DNA of 64,000 bases from Mycolicibacterium goodii (GCF_001187505.1 NZ_CP012150.1:1240001-1304000), one strand, 5' to 3'; numbered from the stretch's first letter, positions 43,183-52,630 are shown. Notes: a model not told the origin generated them from the letters alone. A program made the numbers and translations.

Positions 43183-43217
43183 AGCCCTTTGATGGATGGT
43201 CGTGCAAGGAGGTCCCC

Positions 43218-43892
43218 ATGTCCGAGCGAAGCCCACGAGAACGCCTCATCGCGGCCGCGATCGAGTTGTTCGACGAGCTGGGTTTCGACGCCGTGAGCGT
43301 CGATGCCATCGCCCAACGGGCCGGGGTCGGCAGGACCACACTGTTCAGGCTTTTCGGATCGAAGGAGGGTTTGGTCTTCCCCGATCATGAGACGTTGCTG
43401 AACCGGGTACAGCTGCGATTGTCGGCCTCAACGGCCGACACCGCGCTGACAGCCGTGGTCGAGGCCGCCCGATTGGTGTTCGTGCACTACCTCGAAGAAG
43501 GCGAGCTGGCCCGGGCCAGGTGGCGTCTCACCAGCTCGGTTCCCGCGCTACGCGATCGCGAAGTGGCAAGCGTCGAACGATATGTGCGGGTGTTCAGGCG
43601 CTACCTCTTTGAGCACCTGCCCGACGGCCCCAACGCGGCACTACGCGCAGAGCTGCTCGCCACCGCCGTTGTGGCGACGCACAATCACGTGCTGCGACGG
43701 TGGCTGCGAGCTGAATCATCACAGCCACTGGATGACTTCTCAGCTGCGATGTCCACGACCCTCGATCTGTTCGGACGGGTTCCCGAAAGAAGCACCGCCG
43801 TCATGATTTTCGAGACCGACGAACCGCTAGAGCTGGTGCTGCCCCGGGTGAGAAAAGCGCTGGGCAAGACGGAGACCGAAAGCGCGACGTGA
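43218..43892 (+). CDS. TetR family transcriptional regulator
   Basis: A 224-residue TetR protein. The HTH is at about 8-52 (RERLIAAAIELFDELGFDAVSVDAIAQRAGVGRTTLFRLFGSKEGLV in pieces), followed by a helical ligand domain. It is divergent from the FadE25-like gene, with a double palindrome between the two starts, so repression of both genes and release by an acyl-CoA or fatty acid is likely by analogy with TetR regulators of fad genes. AAGGAGG (43206-43212) is the ribosome binding site for ATG 43218. It is followed by a GC-only hairpin. Confidence 0.9.
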   Translation: MSERSPRERLIAAAIELFDELGFDAVSVDAIAQRAGVGRTTLFRLFGSKEGLVFPDHETLLNRVQLRLSASTADTALTAVVEAARLVFVHYLEEGELARARWRLTSSVPALRDREVASVERYVRVFRRYLFEHLPDGPNAALRAELLATAVVATHNHVLRRWLRAESSQPLDDFSAAMSTTLDLFGRVPERSTAVMIFETDEPLELVLPRVRKALGKTETESAT

Positions 43893-43909
43893 CAACCGAA
43901 ACGAACTCT

Positions 43910-43930
43910 GCGCGCCGCCGCTCGGCGCGC
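43910..43930. terminator. Hairpin between convergent genes
   Basis: GCGCGCCG-CCGCT-CGGCGCGC forms an 8-bp all-G/C stem with a 5-base loop, 18 bp after the TetR stop and before the convergent DUF993 gene. It probably ends transcription from both sides. There is no T-run. Confidence 0.65.
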
Positions 43931-43983
43931 GTCCGGGGTGTCGACACGCCGTCCTGTACCCAGACGAATCTTCAAACCCCGCC

Positions 43984-45153
43984 TCAGGAACGGATTCCGA
44001 GCCCATGGGCGGCGAAATAGGCTGAGGCGCGCTGTGCGGCCAGGTCCGGGTCGGAAAACAGCCCGAGCCCACCCGCCACTCGCACAAGCTCGGCAAGATG
44101 CAGCAGGCTGCGGCCGGTTTCGAAGCCCTTGAGCATCCGGAAGTGATTCTGGGCGCCGTCGAGATAAGTCAGCCAGGCGATCCCGGCCTTGTAGTACTGG
44201 GTAGGTGCGCTGAACACGAGCCGGCTCAGCGGAAGCGTCGGTTCCAGGATGTCACGGAACCCCGTCATGTCGCCTGCGTCCAGACGGGCGAAAGCCGCTG
44301 AAGCGAACCGAGGCACCGCGGCGAACGCACCGAGCAGCGCCTCACTGTGGCGGGTGCCATCGCCGGCGATGAGGTCGACGTAGTTGAAGTCGTCACCGGT
44401 GAACACCTTCGCAGGCGACGGAATAAGTTCGCGTAGAAGGACTTCCAAGGCCGCGTCCAGGAGCGAGACCTTGATCCCGCGCACTTTGTCGGCGTGGGCG
44501 CCGATGATGTCCACGACGGTGGCCATGGCGGCTTTGGGCTCATGGTGTCCCCAATAGCCCGCCAGCGCAGGGTCGAACACCGCACCGAGCCAGTGCAAGA
44601 TCACTGGACGGCGGGCCTGCGCCAGTACCTCGCCATAGACCTTCACGTAGTCCTCCGGGCTTTGGGCGGCACCGGCCAGGTGTCTGCTGGCCATCATCAC
44701 CACAGAACCGCCGGCGGCTTCGATATCGATGATCTGCTCTAGGTAGGCATCGCGAATTCGGCCGAGGTCTGATGTCGGACCGCTGATCTGGTCGGTGGCA
44801 ATACCCACGACTACCTCGCCACCGCACTCGGCGGCGTCGGCCAGCGTCCTTAAGGCCAGCTCGCGGGCGCCGTCCCATTTCAACCCCATGCCGCGCTGGG
44901 CGGTGTCCATGGACTCCGCGACACCGAGACCGAGCGACCACAGGCGGCGACGCAGCTCCGATGTGGCGTCCCAATCAATCTGCTCTCCTTCGGGAACCGC
45001 ATCGCAGGCCCGCAGCGGGTCGGCCACCACATGCGCGGCGGCGTAGACCGTGCGGCATGAGGGCGGAGCGGAAGCCGTCCTGAGGGCCGCTGGCGCGGCG
45101 ATCTCCACGTGGGAGAGAACTCCATCGGAATCGGGCAGCATGAGGTGTGTCAT
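43984..45153 (-). CDS. DUF993 family TIM-barrel protein (aldolase-like)
   Basis: A 389-residue protein of the DUF993 family, distantly like dihydrodipicolinate synthase. Landmarks are EGEQIDWDATSELRRRLWSLGLGVAESMDTAQRG, VVVGIATDQISG, HWLGAVFDPALAGYWG, IRGIKVSLLDAA-type text (KVRGIKVSLLDAALEVLLRE) with a lysine at the barrel position used for Schiff bases, and VFTGDDFNYVDLIAGDG. Known clusters pair DUF993 with sugar ABC importers. It is the last gene of the IclR-led operon, overlapping the preceding SDR by ATGA, and may carry out the terminal C-C cleavage. The start at 45153 is set by that overlap. Confidence 0.83.
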   Translation of the reverse strand: MTHLMLPDSDGVLSHVEIAAPAALRTASAPPSCRTVYAAAHVVADPLRACDAVPEGEQIDWDATSELRRRLWSLGLGVAESMDTAQRGMGLKWDGARELALRTLADAAECGGEVVVGIATDQISGPTSDLGRIRDAYLEQIIDIEAAGGSVVMMASRHLAGAAQSPEDYVKVYGEVLAQARRPVILHWLGAVFDPALAGYWGHHEPKAAMATVVDIIGAHADKVRGIKVSLLDAALEVLLRELIPSPAKVFTGDDFNYVDLIAGDGTRHSEALLGAFAAVPRFASAAFARLDAGDMTGFRDILEPTLPLSRLVFSAPTQYYKAGIAWLTYLDGAQNHFRMLKGFETGRSLLHLAELVRVAGGLGLFSDPDLAAQRASAYFAAHGLGIRS

Positions 45154-45874
45154 CGGCGGGCATCCAACCCACCGTCGGCGAGCACGGTCTGTCCGGTGAT
45201 GAAGCTGGCGCCGTCGCTGACCAGGAAGCACAGCAGCGCAGCGATCTCCTCCGGGTGCGCGGCGCGGCCCAGCAGGTTGGTGGCCACCTCTTTGCGAACC
45301 TCATCCGACCACGACTCGGACATGTCCGTCAGCACGAAGCCGGGGGCGACCGCGTTGACGGTGATTGACGGCGCCAGCGCCTTGGCGAAGGACACCGTGA
45401 CGTTCTCCAGTGCCGCCTTGGCTGCCGAGTACCCCGTCACCTCCGGGCTGGCCAGGTTGTCCCGGCCCCGGATCGAGGAAACGGTCACAATGCGGCCGCC
45501 TCCGTGCGCAAGCATGGAGGGGCGACCGCCCGGATGAAGTTCACCGGGCCCAGTACGTTCGACCGGTACTCGGCGATCCAGTCGTCCGTGGAACCGGAGA
45601 GCGCATCGGTGGCCAGCACACTTCCCAGCGTGCAGATGAGTGCATCGATCCGGCCGTGCGTCCCCAGTGCCGCATCCACAAGTTCCTGGACCGCGGCGGC
45701 GTCCTGGCCGTCGCAATGGTAGGCGGGCGCGTCGAGTTCGACCGAAAGCTCCTTCAGCGCAGCTGATTCACTGCGGCCGTGCAGGATCACCCGAGATCCC
45801 CGCGCGGCCTCCAGTCGGGCGGCGGCGGCGCCGATACCGCGTGAAGAGCCGGCGATGAGCACAGTTCTGGTCAT
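45150..45874 (-). pseudogene. SDR family oxidoreductase, frameshifted
   Basis: The N-terminal half (MTRTVLIAGSSRGIGAAAAR, then GRIDALICTLGSVLATDAL and VNFIRAVAP) is in one frame from 45874. After GCCCC on the minus strand (GGGG at 45519-45522 on the plus), the frame is lost. From SMLAHGGGRIVTVSSIRG through YSAAKAALENVTV to the end TVLADGGLDARR it is in another frame, finishing at 45150. One missing C would restore a 241-residue SDR with GxxxGxG, Ser and YxxxK. The flanking ATGA overlaps with both neighbours are intact, which suggests either a recent mutation or a sequence error. Probable role: 3-hydroxyacyl-CoA dehydrogenase/ketoreductase step of the operon. Confidence 0.82.
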
Positions 45875-46602
45875 GAGTTTCTCCTGGACTTGGTCTCGCC
45901 CGAGGCGGTCAGGTAGCCGCCGGCAAGGGAATCGATAAGGGTGGCAGCGTCCGCAGGAGACGCCGACGCCAAGATGCGCTTCAGAATCGACTGCGCAGCC
46001 GGGGTGGTATTCAGCAGGCTCTGCACCAATTCGTCTGCGGCCGCGTGCACGTCGGCGTCGACCACGTCCACGATGCCGATCCGGAACGCATCTTCGGCGT
46101 TAACGGGCTGCCCAGTGAGCGCCAGGCGACGGGCGGCGCCGAGGCCCGCAATCTCGCTGATCTTGCTCAGGCCCGACCAGCCCGGGGTGGTGCCGAGGGT
46201 GGCTTCCGGCAGTCCGAGTACCACGCTGCCGGCGGCCACCCGGAAGTCGCAGTGCATGGCCAACTCCAGTCCGCCGCCGAAGGCACTTCCAGCGAGCACC
46301 GCAACGGTGGTCTGGGGCAGTTCGGCCAATGCGCGGAACACCTGCTGGCCCAACCTGGTCCACCGGCCACGCACCAGTTCTGCACATGCGTCGGCGAATT
46401 CGACAGTATCGGCGCCCGCGCAGAACACCGGGCCCTCCCCGAGGAGGAGCACCACCCGGGCATCTGAGGCGGCGACATCATCGATCCGGTCCCGGAGCTC
46501 GGCAATGAGGTGGGTGCTCAGTGCGTTGCGTTTGGCTGGCCGGTCCAGCACGATGCGCGCTACCGGACCCGCGACCTCCAGTCGTACATCGCCATCGCTC
46601 AC
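45871..46602 (-). CDS. Enoyl-CoA hydratase/isomerase family protein
   Basis: A 243-residue crotonase. The oxyanion-hole region is LAGSAFGGGLELAMHCDFRVA and the second catalytic area LGLPEATLGTTPGWSGLSKI. The second acidic residue sits in LPEATLG as in active hydratases. GTG 46602 is chosen because it makes a 4-bp GTGA overlap with the aldehyde dehydrogenase stop; a longer start at 46629 would lie inside that gene. It overlaps the SDR by ATGA. In the pathway it would hydrate the enoyl-CoA made by the acyl-CoA dehydrogenase. Confidence 0.87.
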   Translation of the reverse strand: MSDGDVRLEVAGPVARIVLDRPAKRNALSTHLIAELRDRIDDVAASDARVVLLLGEGPVFCAGADTVEFADACAELVRGRWTRLGQQVFRALAELPQTTVAVLAGSAFGGGLELAMHCDFRVAAGSVVLGLPEATLGTTPGWSGLSKISEIAGLGAARRLALTGQPVNAEDAFRIGIVDVVDADVHAAADELVQSLLNTTPAAQSILKRILASASPADAATLIDSLAGGYLTASGETKSRRNS

Positions 46603-48044
46603 AAGGTATTCCGTTGCAAACTCGTCCACCGACGCTCGGTCAGCAGGTCGATATTGGCCCGGCCGCCAAGGTCGTCGCCGAGGCCCGAGGCAGCGGTGCC
46701 GCCGAACGGGACCTGTGACTCATGCAACGCGGTGCCGTCATTGACGTGCACCATGCCCGAGCGCACTTGGTCGGCCACACTCCAGGCCTTGTCGAGATCG
46801 CGGCTGAACACCGACGTGGACAGTCCGAATCGGGTGCCGTTGACGATTTTCAGCGCCTCGCCCACCGAGTCCACGACGGTCACCGGAGCGATGGGGGCGA
46901 ACACCTCCTCATCGTGCAGTGGCATCCCGGGCCGCACCTGGTCGACCACCGTGGGTCGCAGGAACACCCCGTCGGCAGTGCCGCCTTCCACTACCCGGGC
47001 GCCGAGCTCGACGCTGCTGCTCACCATCGCCAGGGCCTTGTCGACCTGGCGCGTCGAGACCATGGGACCAAGGTCCACCTGCGCCGTGTACGGGTCGCCG
47101 ACCGTCAGTCGCGCGGCTTCGGCCGACAACGCAGCGAGGTAGTCGGCAGCAACGTCGGCCAGGACGATGTGCCGTCCGGTAGCGATGCAGACCTGACCCT
47201 GGTGACCGAACGACGAGCCGGCACCACACCGGGCGGCCAATTCCACGTCAGCGTCGGCGAGCACGATGCTGGCGTTGTTGCCGCCGAGTTCCAGTGCCAC
47301 CCGCTTGAGCAGCGGAGCGGCGGCCACATTGATGCGACGGCCGGTGTCCTCAGACCCGGTGAAATGAATCATGTCGACCTGTGGGTGATTCACCAGCGCC
47401 GCGCCGGCAGGACCGCCGGTGAGCACCTGCACCACGCCAGGCGGCAGTCCGGCCTCGGTCAACACCTCGGCCAACATCAACCCACCGGTGAACGGCGTCT
47501 CGGGTGCGGGTTTGAGCACTACCGCGTTGCCGAGCGCGATCGCTGGCGCGAGCACCCGCATGGCGATGTGCACCGGCGCGTTCCAGGCGGTGATGAGGCC
47601 GACCACCCCGACGGGCCTGCGTTCGACGATGTTGACCCGGCCGCGTTGCCCCGACGGGATGATCTCACCGAGCGGTGTGGTGGCCAGCTCCGCTGCCATG
47701 AAGAACTCGATGACGCTCGCCGCGATCTCGCCTTCGGCCTTCGGCCCCACCGCCCCGCCCTCACGGATCAGGACGTCCTTGAACCGACCGCCCTCGCGTT
47801 CGAGGATGGCGCCGCCGCGGCGCAGGATCGCAGCCCGTTCGGTGGCGGGTGTGGCATACCAATCTCGTTGTGCGGCAACAGCACCTGCAACGGCACGGTC
47901 GACGTCGGCCTCGGTGGCGACCACTGAGTCGGCGATCACGGCGCCGGACGCCTTGTCCGTGACCGGCAGGGGGTCACCATCGGAGCCGACGAACACGCCG
48001 TCGATGAACAACGTGCGCTGCAGGGAATCAGAGACAGAAGTCAT
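46599..48044 (-). CDS. Aldehyde dehydrogenase (NAD(P)-dependent)
   Basis: A 481-residue ALDH. It has ITAWNAPVHIAMRVLAPAIALGNAVVLKPAPETP (cofactor region), GSEDTGRRINVAAAPLLKRVALELGGNN with the general-base Glu, the catalytic Cys in GHQGQVCIATGRH, and EEVFAPIAPV. It resembles benzaldehyde/vanillin and salicylaldehyde dehydrogenases, so an aromatic or branched aldehyde is possible. In the operon it would oxidise the aldehyde made by the alcohol dehydrogenase to the acid that the CoA-transferase activates. It ends in a GTGA overlap with the hydratase gene. Confidence 0.9.
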   Translation of the reverse strand: MTSVSDSLQRTLFIDGVFVGSDGDPLPVTDKASGAVIADSVVATEADVDRAVAGAVAAQRDWYATPATERAAILRRGGAILEREGGRFKDVLIREGGAVGPKAEGEIAASVIEFFMAAELATTPLGEIIPSGQRGRVNIVERRPVGVVGLITAWNAPVHIAMRVLAPAIALGNAVVLKPAPETPFTGGLMLAEVLTEAGLPPGVVQVLTGGPAGAALVNHPQVDMIHFTGSEDTGRRINVAAAPLLKRVALELGGNNASIVLADADVELAARCGAGSSFGHQGQVCIATGRHIVLADVAADYLAALSAEAARLTVGDPYTAQVDLGPMVSTRQVDKALAMVSSSVELGARVVEGGTADGVFLRPTVVDQVRPGMPLHDEEVFAPIAPVTVVDSVGEALKIVNGTRFGLSTSVFSRDLDKAWSVADQVRSGMVHVNDGTALHESQVPFGGTAASGLGDDLGGRANIDLLTERRWTSLQRNTL

Positions 48045-48062
48045 GATTGTTCCTTCACAGGT

Positions 48063-49217
48063 TCAAGACCAGTCGGCGCGTGCCGCCGCCCGGCCGAGCA
48101 TCAGCGCGTGGATCTCACTGGTGCCATCGATGATTTGGGTGACTTTGGCGTCCCGCATCAGTCGCTGCACCGGATAGTGCAGATGGACGCCGTACCCGCC
48201 GTGGAGCTGCACCGCCTCGACAGTGTTGCGCATCGCGGCATCGGTGGCAAACATCTTGGCCGCCGAGATCAGGTGCGCGTCACCGCCGCCGCCGCCGGCG
48301 AAGCTGGCCACTCCTTCGCGCAGCAGACCGCGGGCGGCTAAGTAGTCGGCGTGCATCTTGCCGAGTTTCTCCTGCACGATCTGCAGGTCGGCCAGCGACT
48401 TGCCGAACGCCTGCCGGTCGCGTACGTAGGCCGAGGTTTCCCGCAGCGCCGCGCGTATGAACCCGACGCCGTAGCAGCCGGCGTCCAGGCGGGCCAGGTT
48501 CAACCCCTCGAGCATGCCGCGGAAGCCGTCTGTCTGCAGCCGCCACGATGACGGGATCCGGCAGTTGTCGAAATGCACGTTTGCCATGGGCATTCCGCGG
48601 AATCCCGACATCGGCTCGTCCTTGCCGACGGCCACCCCGGGGGTATCCAACGGTACGACGAAAGCTGCTGTGGGTGCGTCCCGGTCGGCCGAGCCCAGTT
48701 TGGCCAGCACGATGCAGAAGTGTGCGGCCGGGCTCTGCGTGATCCACGCCTTCTCGCCGGTAATGCTGACGGTGGTGTCGTCCACGCGCACCGCGACGGT
48801 GCGGCCGGCCCGGATGTCGGTGCCGGAATGCGGTTCGCTCAACGCGAAGCTACCCCGCATCGAGCCGTCGATGAGACCGGGCAGCCAGCGGTCCCGGACG
48901 TCGGCGGGGGCGTAGGCGGCCAACAGATAGCCGTGCAGCCGGGCGATCGAGATGCCCAGCGCCACCGCACCGGAGTAGGACGCGATCAGTTCGGTGGTCT
49001 CGTGGGCCAGCGCGAACATGGTCGGGTCGATTGTGCCGTCGTCGCCGAAAATCAGCCCCTGCAGTCCGATTTCGGCCGCGTCGGCCAGTAGGTCGGGGAA
49101 GAACTCACCGGTAAGGTCGATCTCCTGGGCCCGGCCCGCCACCCGACTGGTGCAGAAATCATGGACGACACCGAGGAACTGCTCGGCATCAGAGTCCAGC
49201 TGGTAGGTCAGTGTCAT
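48063..49217 (-). CDS. Acyl-CoA dehydrogenase
   Basis: A 384-residue flavoprotein. Family motifs are GSFALSEPHSGTDIRAGRTVAVR (FAD/substrate loop), WITQSPAAHFCIVLAKLGS, and the C-terminal VEAVQLHGGYGVHLHYPVQRLMRDAKVTQIIDGTSEIHALML, where DGTSEI carries an Asp in place of the usual catalytic Glu of YEGTxx. Whether another residue supplies the base is not visible. It is followed by the ALDH and preceded by a 4-bp overlap with the alcohol dehydrogenase gene. It should form the enoyl-CoA for the hydratases in the operon. Confidence 0.88.
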   Translation of the reverse strand: MTLTYQLDSDAEQFLGVVHDFCTSRVAGRAQEIDLTGEFFPDLLADAAEIGLQGLIFGDDGTIDPTMFALAHETTELIASYSGAVALGISIARLHGYLLAAYAPADVRDRWLPGLIDGSMRGSFALSEPHSGTDIRAGRTVAVRVDDTTVSITGEKAWITQSPAAHFCIVLAKLGSADRDAPTAAFVVPLDTPGVAVGKDEPMSGFRGMPMANVHFDNCRIPSSWRLQTDGFRGMLEGLNLARLDAGCYGVGFIRAALRETSAYVRDRQAFGKSLADLQIVQEKLGKMHADYLAARGLLREGVASFAGGGGGDAHLISAAKMFATDAAMRNTVEAVQLHGGYGVHLHYPVQRLMRDAKVTQIIDGTSEIHALMLGRAAARADWS

Positions 49218-50347
49218 GAAGGCACCCCGTTATCGGCCCATTCGTAGCGGATCACGCCACGCAGGTTCTTTCCTGCCAGCAGGTCGTCGTAGGCGTCATT
49301 GATCTGCTCGATGCGGTACTCCCTGGTGACCAGGCCGTCGAGGTTGATCTGCCCAGAATCCCACAGCTTCAGCATCTTCGGGATGTCGTTGCGCGGGTTG
49401 CAGCCGCCGTTGAGTGAGCCGGTGAGCGTCTTCTGCCACAGGACGAAGTCCGACGGGTTCACCGGAATGCTGGGCTGGTCGTGGCGGGTTAGGCCGACGA
49501 CGGCGACGGTGCCACTCTTGCGCACTGATCGCACCGCCTGGCCGATGGTCTCGGCGGTGGCGATCGCCTCGAATGCCTTGTCCACGCCGACACCCCAGGT
49601 CAGTTCTGTGGCGAACTGCACCGGGTCCGTCGTGGTGGGGTTGACGGTGTGGGTGGCACCAAACAATTTGGCCTGCTCCAACTTCCAGTCGTTGATGTCG
49701 CAGGCGATGATGCGGTTGGCCCCGGCGATCTTGGCGCCCTGCACGATGTTCATGCCAATTCCCCCGACGCCGTATACCATCACGTCTTCACCGGGTTCGA
49801 CACCGCCGCGGTAGATCGCAGTGCCGACGCCGGTGGTGACGCCGCAGGCCACCAGGCAGGCGCGCTCCAGGCGGTAGTGCTTGTCCACCTTGACCACCGA
49901 CTGACCCGGTACCACCGTCCACTCGCTGAAGGTGGAGACCAGGCAGAACTGGCCGAGGTCCACGCCGTCGTCGTCGTGGAACCGGTAGGTGCCGTCGATT
50001 TGCGGTCCCTCCACCGTGTGCGCACCCAGATCGCACAAGTTGGTCTGGCCGTCGGTGCACCACCGGCAGGTGCCACACGACGGCAGATAGGACATCACCA
50101 CGTGGTCACCGGGAATGACATGGGTGACGTTGGCGCCCACCTGTTCGACAACACCCGCGCCCTCGTGGCCGAAGATCATCGGTAGGGCGGCGATTTGGTC
50201 GCCGGTGACGTGGTGCATATCGGAATGGCAGACCCCGGAGGCCACCAGGTGCACGAGCACCTCGTTCGGGCCGGGCTCGTCGAGTTCGACTTCCTTGACC
50301 TCGAAGCGGGTGTTCAGTCCGTAGGTGACCGCGGCTCGTGTGCGCAT
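49214..50347 (-). CDS. Zinc-dependent alcohol dehydrogenase, NDMA-dependent type
   Basis: A 377-residue MDR alcohol dehydrogenase. Catalytic zinc ligands are in GVCHSDMHHVTGD and GHEGAGVVEQVG; the structural-zinc cysteines form CGTCRWCTDGQTNLC; the coenzyme fold is VYGVGGIGMNIVQGAKIAGANRIIACD. The late FVLWQKTLTGSLNGGCNPRNDIPKML matches the actinobacterial group with tightly bound NAD that is recycled by NDMA or the mycofactocin system in vitro. The mycofactocin genes are not in this window. It probably oxidises an alcohol taken up by the ABC importer. Confidence 0.87.
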   Translation of the reverse strand: MRTRAAVTYGLNTRFEVKEVELDEPGPNEVLVHLVASGVCHSDMHHVTGDQIAALPMIFGHEGAGVVEQVGANVTHVIPGDHVVMSYLPSCGTCRWCTDGQTNLCDLGAHTVEGPQIDGTYRFHDDDGVDLGQFCLVSTFSEWTVVPGQSVVKVDKHYRLERACLVACGVTTGVGTAIYRGGVEPGEDVMVYGVGGIGMNIVQGAKIAGANRIIACDINDWKLEQAKLFGATHTVNPTTTDPVQFATELTWGVGVDKAFEAIATAETIGQAVRSVRKSGTVAVVGLTRHDQPSIPVNPSDFVLWQKTLTGSLNGGCNPRNDIPKMLKLWDSGQINLDGLVTREYRIEQINDAYDDLLAGKNLRGVIRYEWADNGVPS

Positions 50348-50348
50348 G

Positions 50349-51923
50349 TCAGTTCTCCTGTCGTTGGGTGGGAATTCGGCGTTCGGCGGTGAAGAGTGAG
50401 CTGGACATGGTGGTCACGACGTCGGCGAGTTTGGGCCGGAAGTCCATGAGCGCGATCACCTGTTCAGCGGTCCAGCCCGGCGCCACCTCCATCAGCACAG
50501 GGCCGTCGTCACCGAGGGCGAACACTGCGCGTTCGGTGACGTAGACAACCTCCTGACCGCGTGCCCGCGCCAGGTGTGCGTTGAAGGTGACCTGCCGGAC
50601 CGTGTCGATGAACTTGCGGTGTTTACCCTCCGAGATCACCTTCGGGTGGCCCTCGGTGAGGTCGATCCGCAGCCCACCGGCGGTGAGCGTCCCACAGAAC
50701 ACCACTTTCTTGGCCGCCTGCGAGATGTTGATGAAGCCCCCGGCGCCGAAGATCCGCCCATCGACCAGGGACGAGTTGACGTTGCCCTCCTTGTCGACCT
50801 CGGCGAAGCCCAGGCAGGCCACGTCCAGACCGCCGCCGTCGTAGAAGTCGAACTGTGAGGCGTGTTCGATGACGGCCTCGGGGTTCCAGGACACCCCGAA
50901 GATGACCCCGCGTTCGGGCACTCCACCGACCATGCCCTGCTCGACGGTCAGGGTGATCTCTGTGAGCCGGTCCTCTTCGAGGGCGGCGGTGGCCACGCCG
51001 TCGGCCATCCCGACCCCGAGGTTGACCACCGAGGCCGGTTTGATCTCATCGAGTGCTCTGCGCGCCACCACTTTCCGTTCCGACAGCGGCATCGCAGGGG
51101 CTCGCCCGAATGGCACGTACACCTCGCCGGAGAAGGCTGGGTTGTACTCGTTGATCGCGGTCTGCCACTGGTCTTCCTGCACCACCACGATATCGATCAG
51201 ATGGCCCGGCACCACCACACTCTTCGGATTGAGCGTGTGCACGGCGGCCACCCGCTTCACCTGGGCGATCACCAGGCCGCCGCTGTTGCGGGCCGCTGTC
51301 GCGGCAGCGAGCACACCGAGCTTGGCGGTCTCGTGTTCCAGGGTGAGGTTGCCGTGCTCGTCGGCGGTGGTGCCTCTGATGAACGCGACATCGAAGGAGG
51401 GGCTCGGGTAGAACAGGTACTCCTCACCCTTGATCTCCATCACCTCGACCAGATCGGTTGTGGTGACGCTGTTGAGCCGTCCGCCGCCCTGGCGCGGATC
51501 GCAGAACGTGCCGAGACCCACTTTGGTGATCAAACCTGGTCGTTTGGCGGCGCTTTCGCGTAGCAGTTGCGCGAGCACGCCCTGGGGCAGGTTGTAGGCC
51601 TCGATGTCACCGTCGTGGGCCATCTTCGACAACGTGGGTGTCATGGCCCAGTGCCCGGCGATGGCGCTGCGAAGCAGGCCGGGCAGCGCCAGAACGTCCA
51701 TACCGGATCCGTTGCGGTCACCGACACCGCTGCAGAAATAGGCCGACAATTGAGCGGGGCCGCCGGTACGGCGGTAGCGGTCGGCCAGCGCATCCAACAG
51801 TCCCGAGGGCTCGATGACGCCGCCGCCGGACGCCTCGACGAGAAGCCGGGCGCGGTCGGGGATGCGTTCCACTGCCTCGTCGGCCGACAGAAATTCGGGT
51901 GTGGTCAGTTGACTGATCCTCAT
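50349..51923 (-). CDS. Acyl-CoA:acid CoA-transferase (family I, alpha-beta fused)
   Basis: A 524-residue CoA-transferase with both subunits in one chain, like propionate/acetoacetate CoA-transferases. The alpha half has AYFCSGVGDRNGSGMDVLALPGLL and GLGTFCDPRQGGGRLN; the beta half has LTVEQGMVGGVPERG, where the Glu is the expected nucleophile that forms the glutamyl-CoA intermediate, and LDVACLGFAEVDKEGNVNSSLV. It would move CoA from acetyl- or succinyl-CoA to the acid made by the ALDH. It is 1 bp from the ADH gene and overlaps the SDR by ATGA. Confidence 0.9.
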   Translation of the reverse strand: MRISQLTTPEFLSADEAVERIPDRARLLVEASGGGVIEPSGLLDALADRYRRTGGPAQLSAYFCSGVGDRNGSGMDVLALPGLLRSAIAGHWAMTPTLSKMAHDGDIEAYNLPQGVLAQLLRESAAKRPGLITKVGLGTFCDPRQGGGRLNSVTTTDLVEVMEIKGEEYLFYPSPSFDVAFIRGTTADEHGNLTLEHETAKLGVLAAATAARNSGGLVIAQVKRVAAVHTLNPKSVVVPGHLIDIVVVQEDQWQTAINEYNPAFSGEVYVPFGRAPAMPLSERKVVARRALDEIKPASVVNLGVGMADGVATAALEEDRLTEITLTVEQGMVGGVPERGVIFGVSWNPEAVIEHASQFDFYDGGGLDVACLGFAEVDKEGNVNSSLVDGRIFGAGGFINISQAAKKVVFCGTLTAGGLRIDLTEGHPKVISEGKHRKFIDTVRQVTFNAHLARARGQEVVYVTERAVFALGDDGPVLMEVAPGWTAEQVIALMDFRPKLADVVTTMSSSLFTAERRIPTQRQEN

Positions 51924-52630
51924 GGCATCGCCCCTCCCCCATTGACATTGATCGTCTGGCCGGTGACGAAGCTCGTTTCGTCCCCCACCAGCCAGGCGAC
52001 CGCGGTGGCCACCTCATCCGGTGTGCCGAATCGACCCATGACCAGTGCTCTCGTTTTCTGTTCCACCCATTCCGGGGTCGCGTGTACGGCTGTCATCGGC
52101 GTCTCAATGGGACCCGGCGCAACACAATTGACCCGCACCGTCGGTCCGAGTTCCCGTGCCAACGCCCGGGTCAGGCCACCAACTCCTGCCTTCGACGCGG
52201 TGTAGGCGGCGCAGTTGATGCCGCCGATGTACCCGATCTGGCTGCCGATGGTCACCACCGATCCACGGGTCTTGGCCAGCTCCGGCGCGGCGGCCTTGAC
52301 GCACAGGAACGTTCCCGTGAGATTGACGGCGATAGTTCGATTCCACGTGGCCAAATCCAACTCCGGCAGGAACTTCTGCTCCATCACACCGGCCAGCGTG
52401 ACCAGCGCGTCGATGCGGCCGTAATCGGTCGCTGCCGCTGAGATCAACTGCGCCACATCGGTTTCAGATGTGACATCGGCGGGTATGGTCAACGCGTCAG
52501 GAATCGACGGCGCGTCACTGCCGGGGTGAAATCCCAGCACCAGCCGGAATCCGTCTTTGGCCAGCCGTTGCGCCACCGCCCGCCCCAGACCGCCGTCGGC
52601 GCCGGTGAGGACGGCAACCTTTTCAGTCAT
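51920..52630 (-). CDS. SDR family oxidoreductase (FabG-like)
   Basis: A 236-residue classical SDR. TGADGGLG at 8-15, DALVTLAGVM (NAG-equivalent changed to LAG), Ser in VVTIGSQIGYIG, and YTASKAGVGGL are present; it ends FVTGQTINVNGGGAMP. Likely a 3-hydroxyacyl-CoA or alcohol dehydrogenase. It is the junction gene between the ABC transporter genes upstream and the catabolic enzymes downstream, overlapping both by ATGA. Confidence 0.88.
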   Translation of the reverse strand: MTEKVAVLTGADGGLGRAVAQRLAKDGFRLVLGFHPGSDAPSIPDALTIPADVTSETDVAQLISAAATDYGRIDALVTLAGVMEQKFLPELDLATWNRTIAVNLTGTFLCVKAAAPELAKTRGSVVTIGSQIGYIGGINCAAYTASKAGVGGLTRALARELGPTVRVNCVAPGPIETPMTAVHATPEWVEQKTRALVMGRFGTPDEVATAVAWLVGDETSFVTGQTINVNGGGAMP

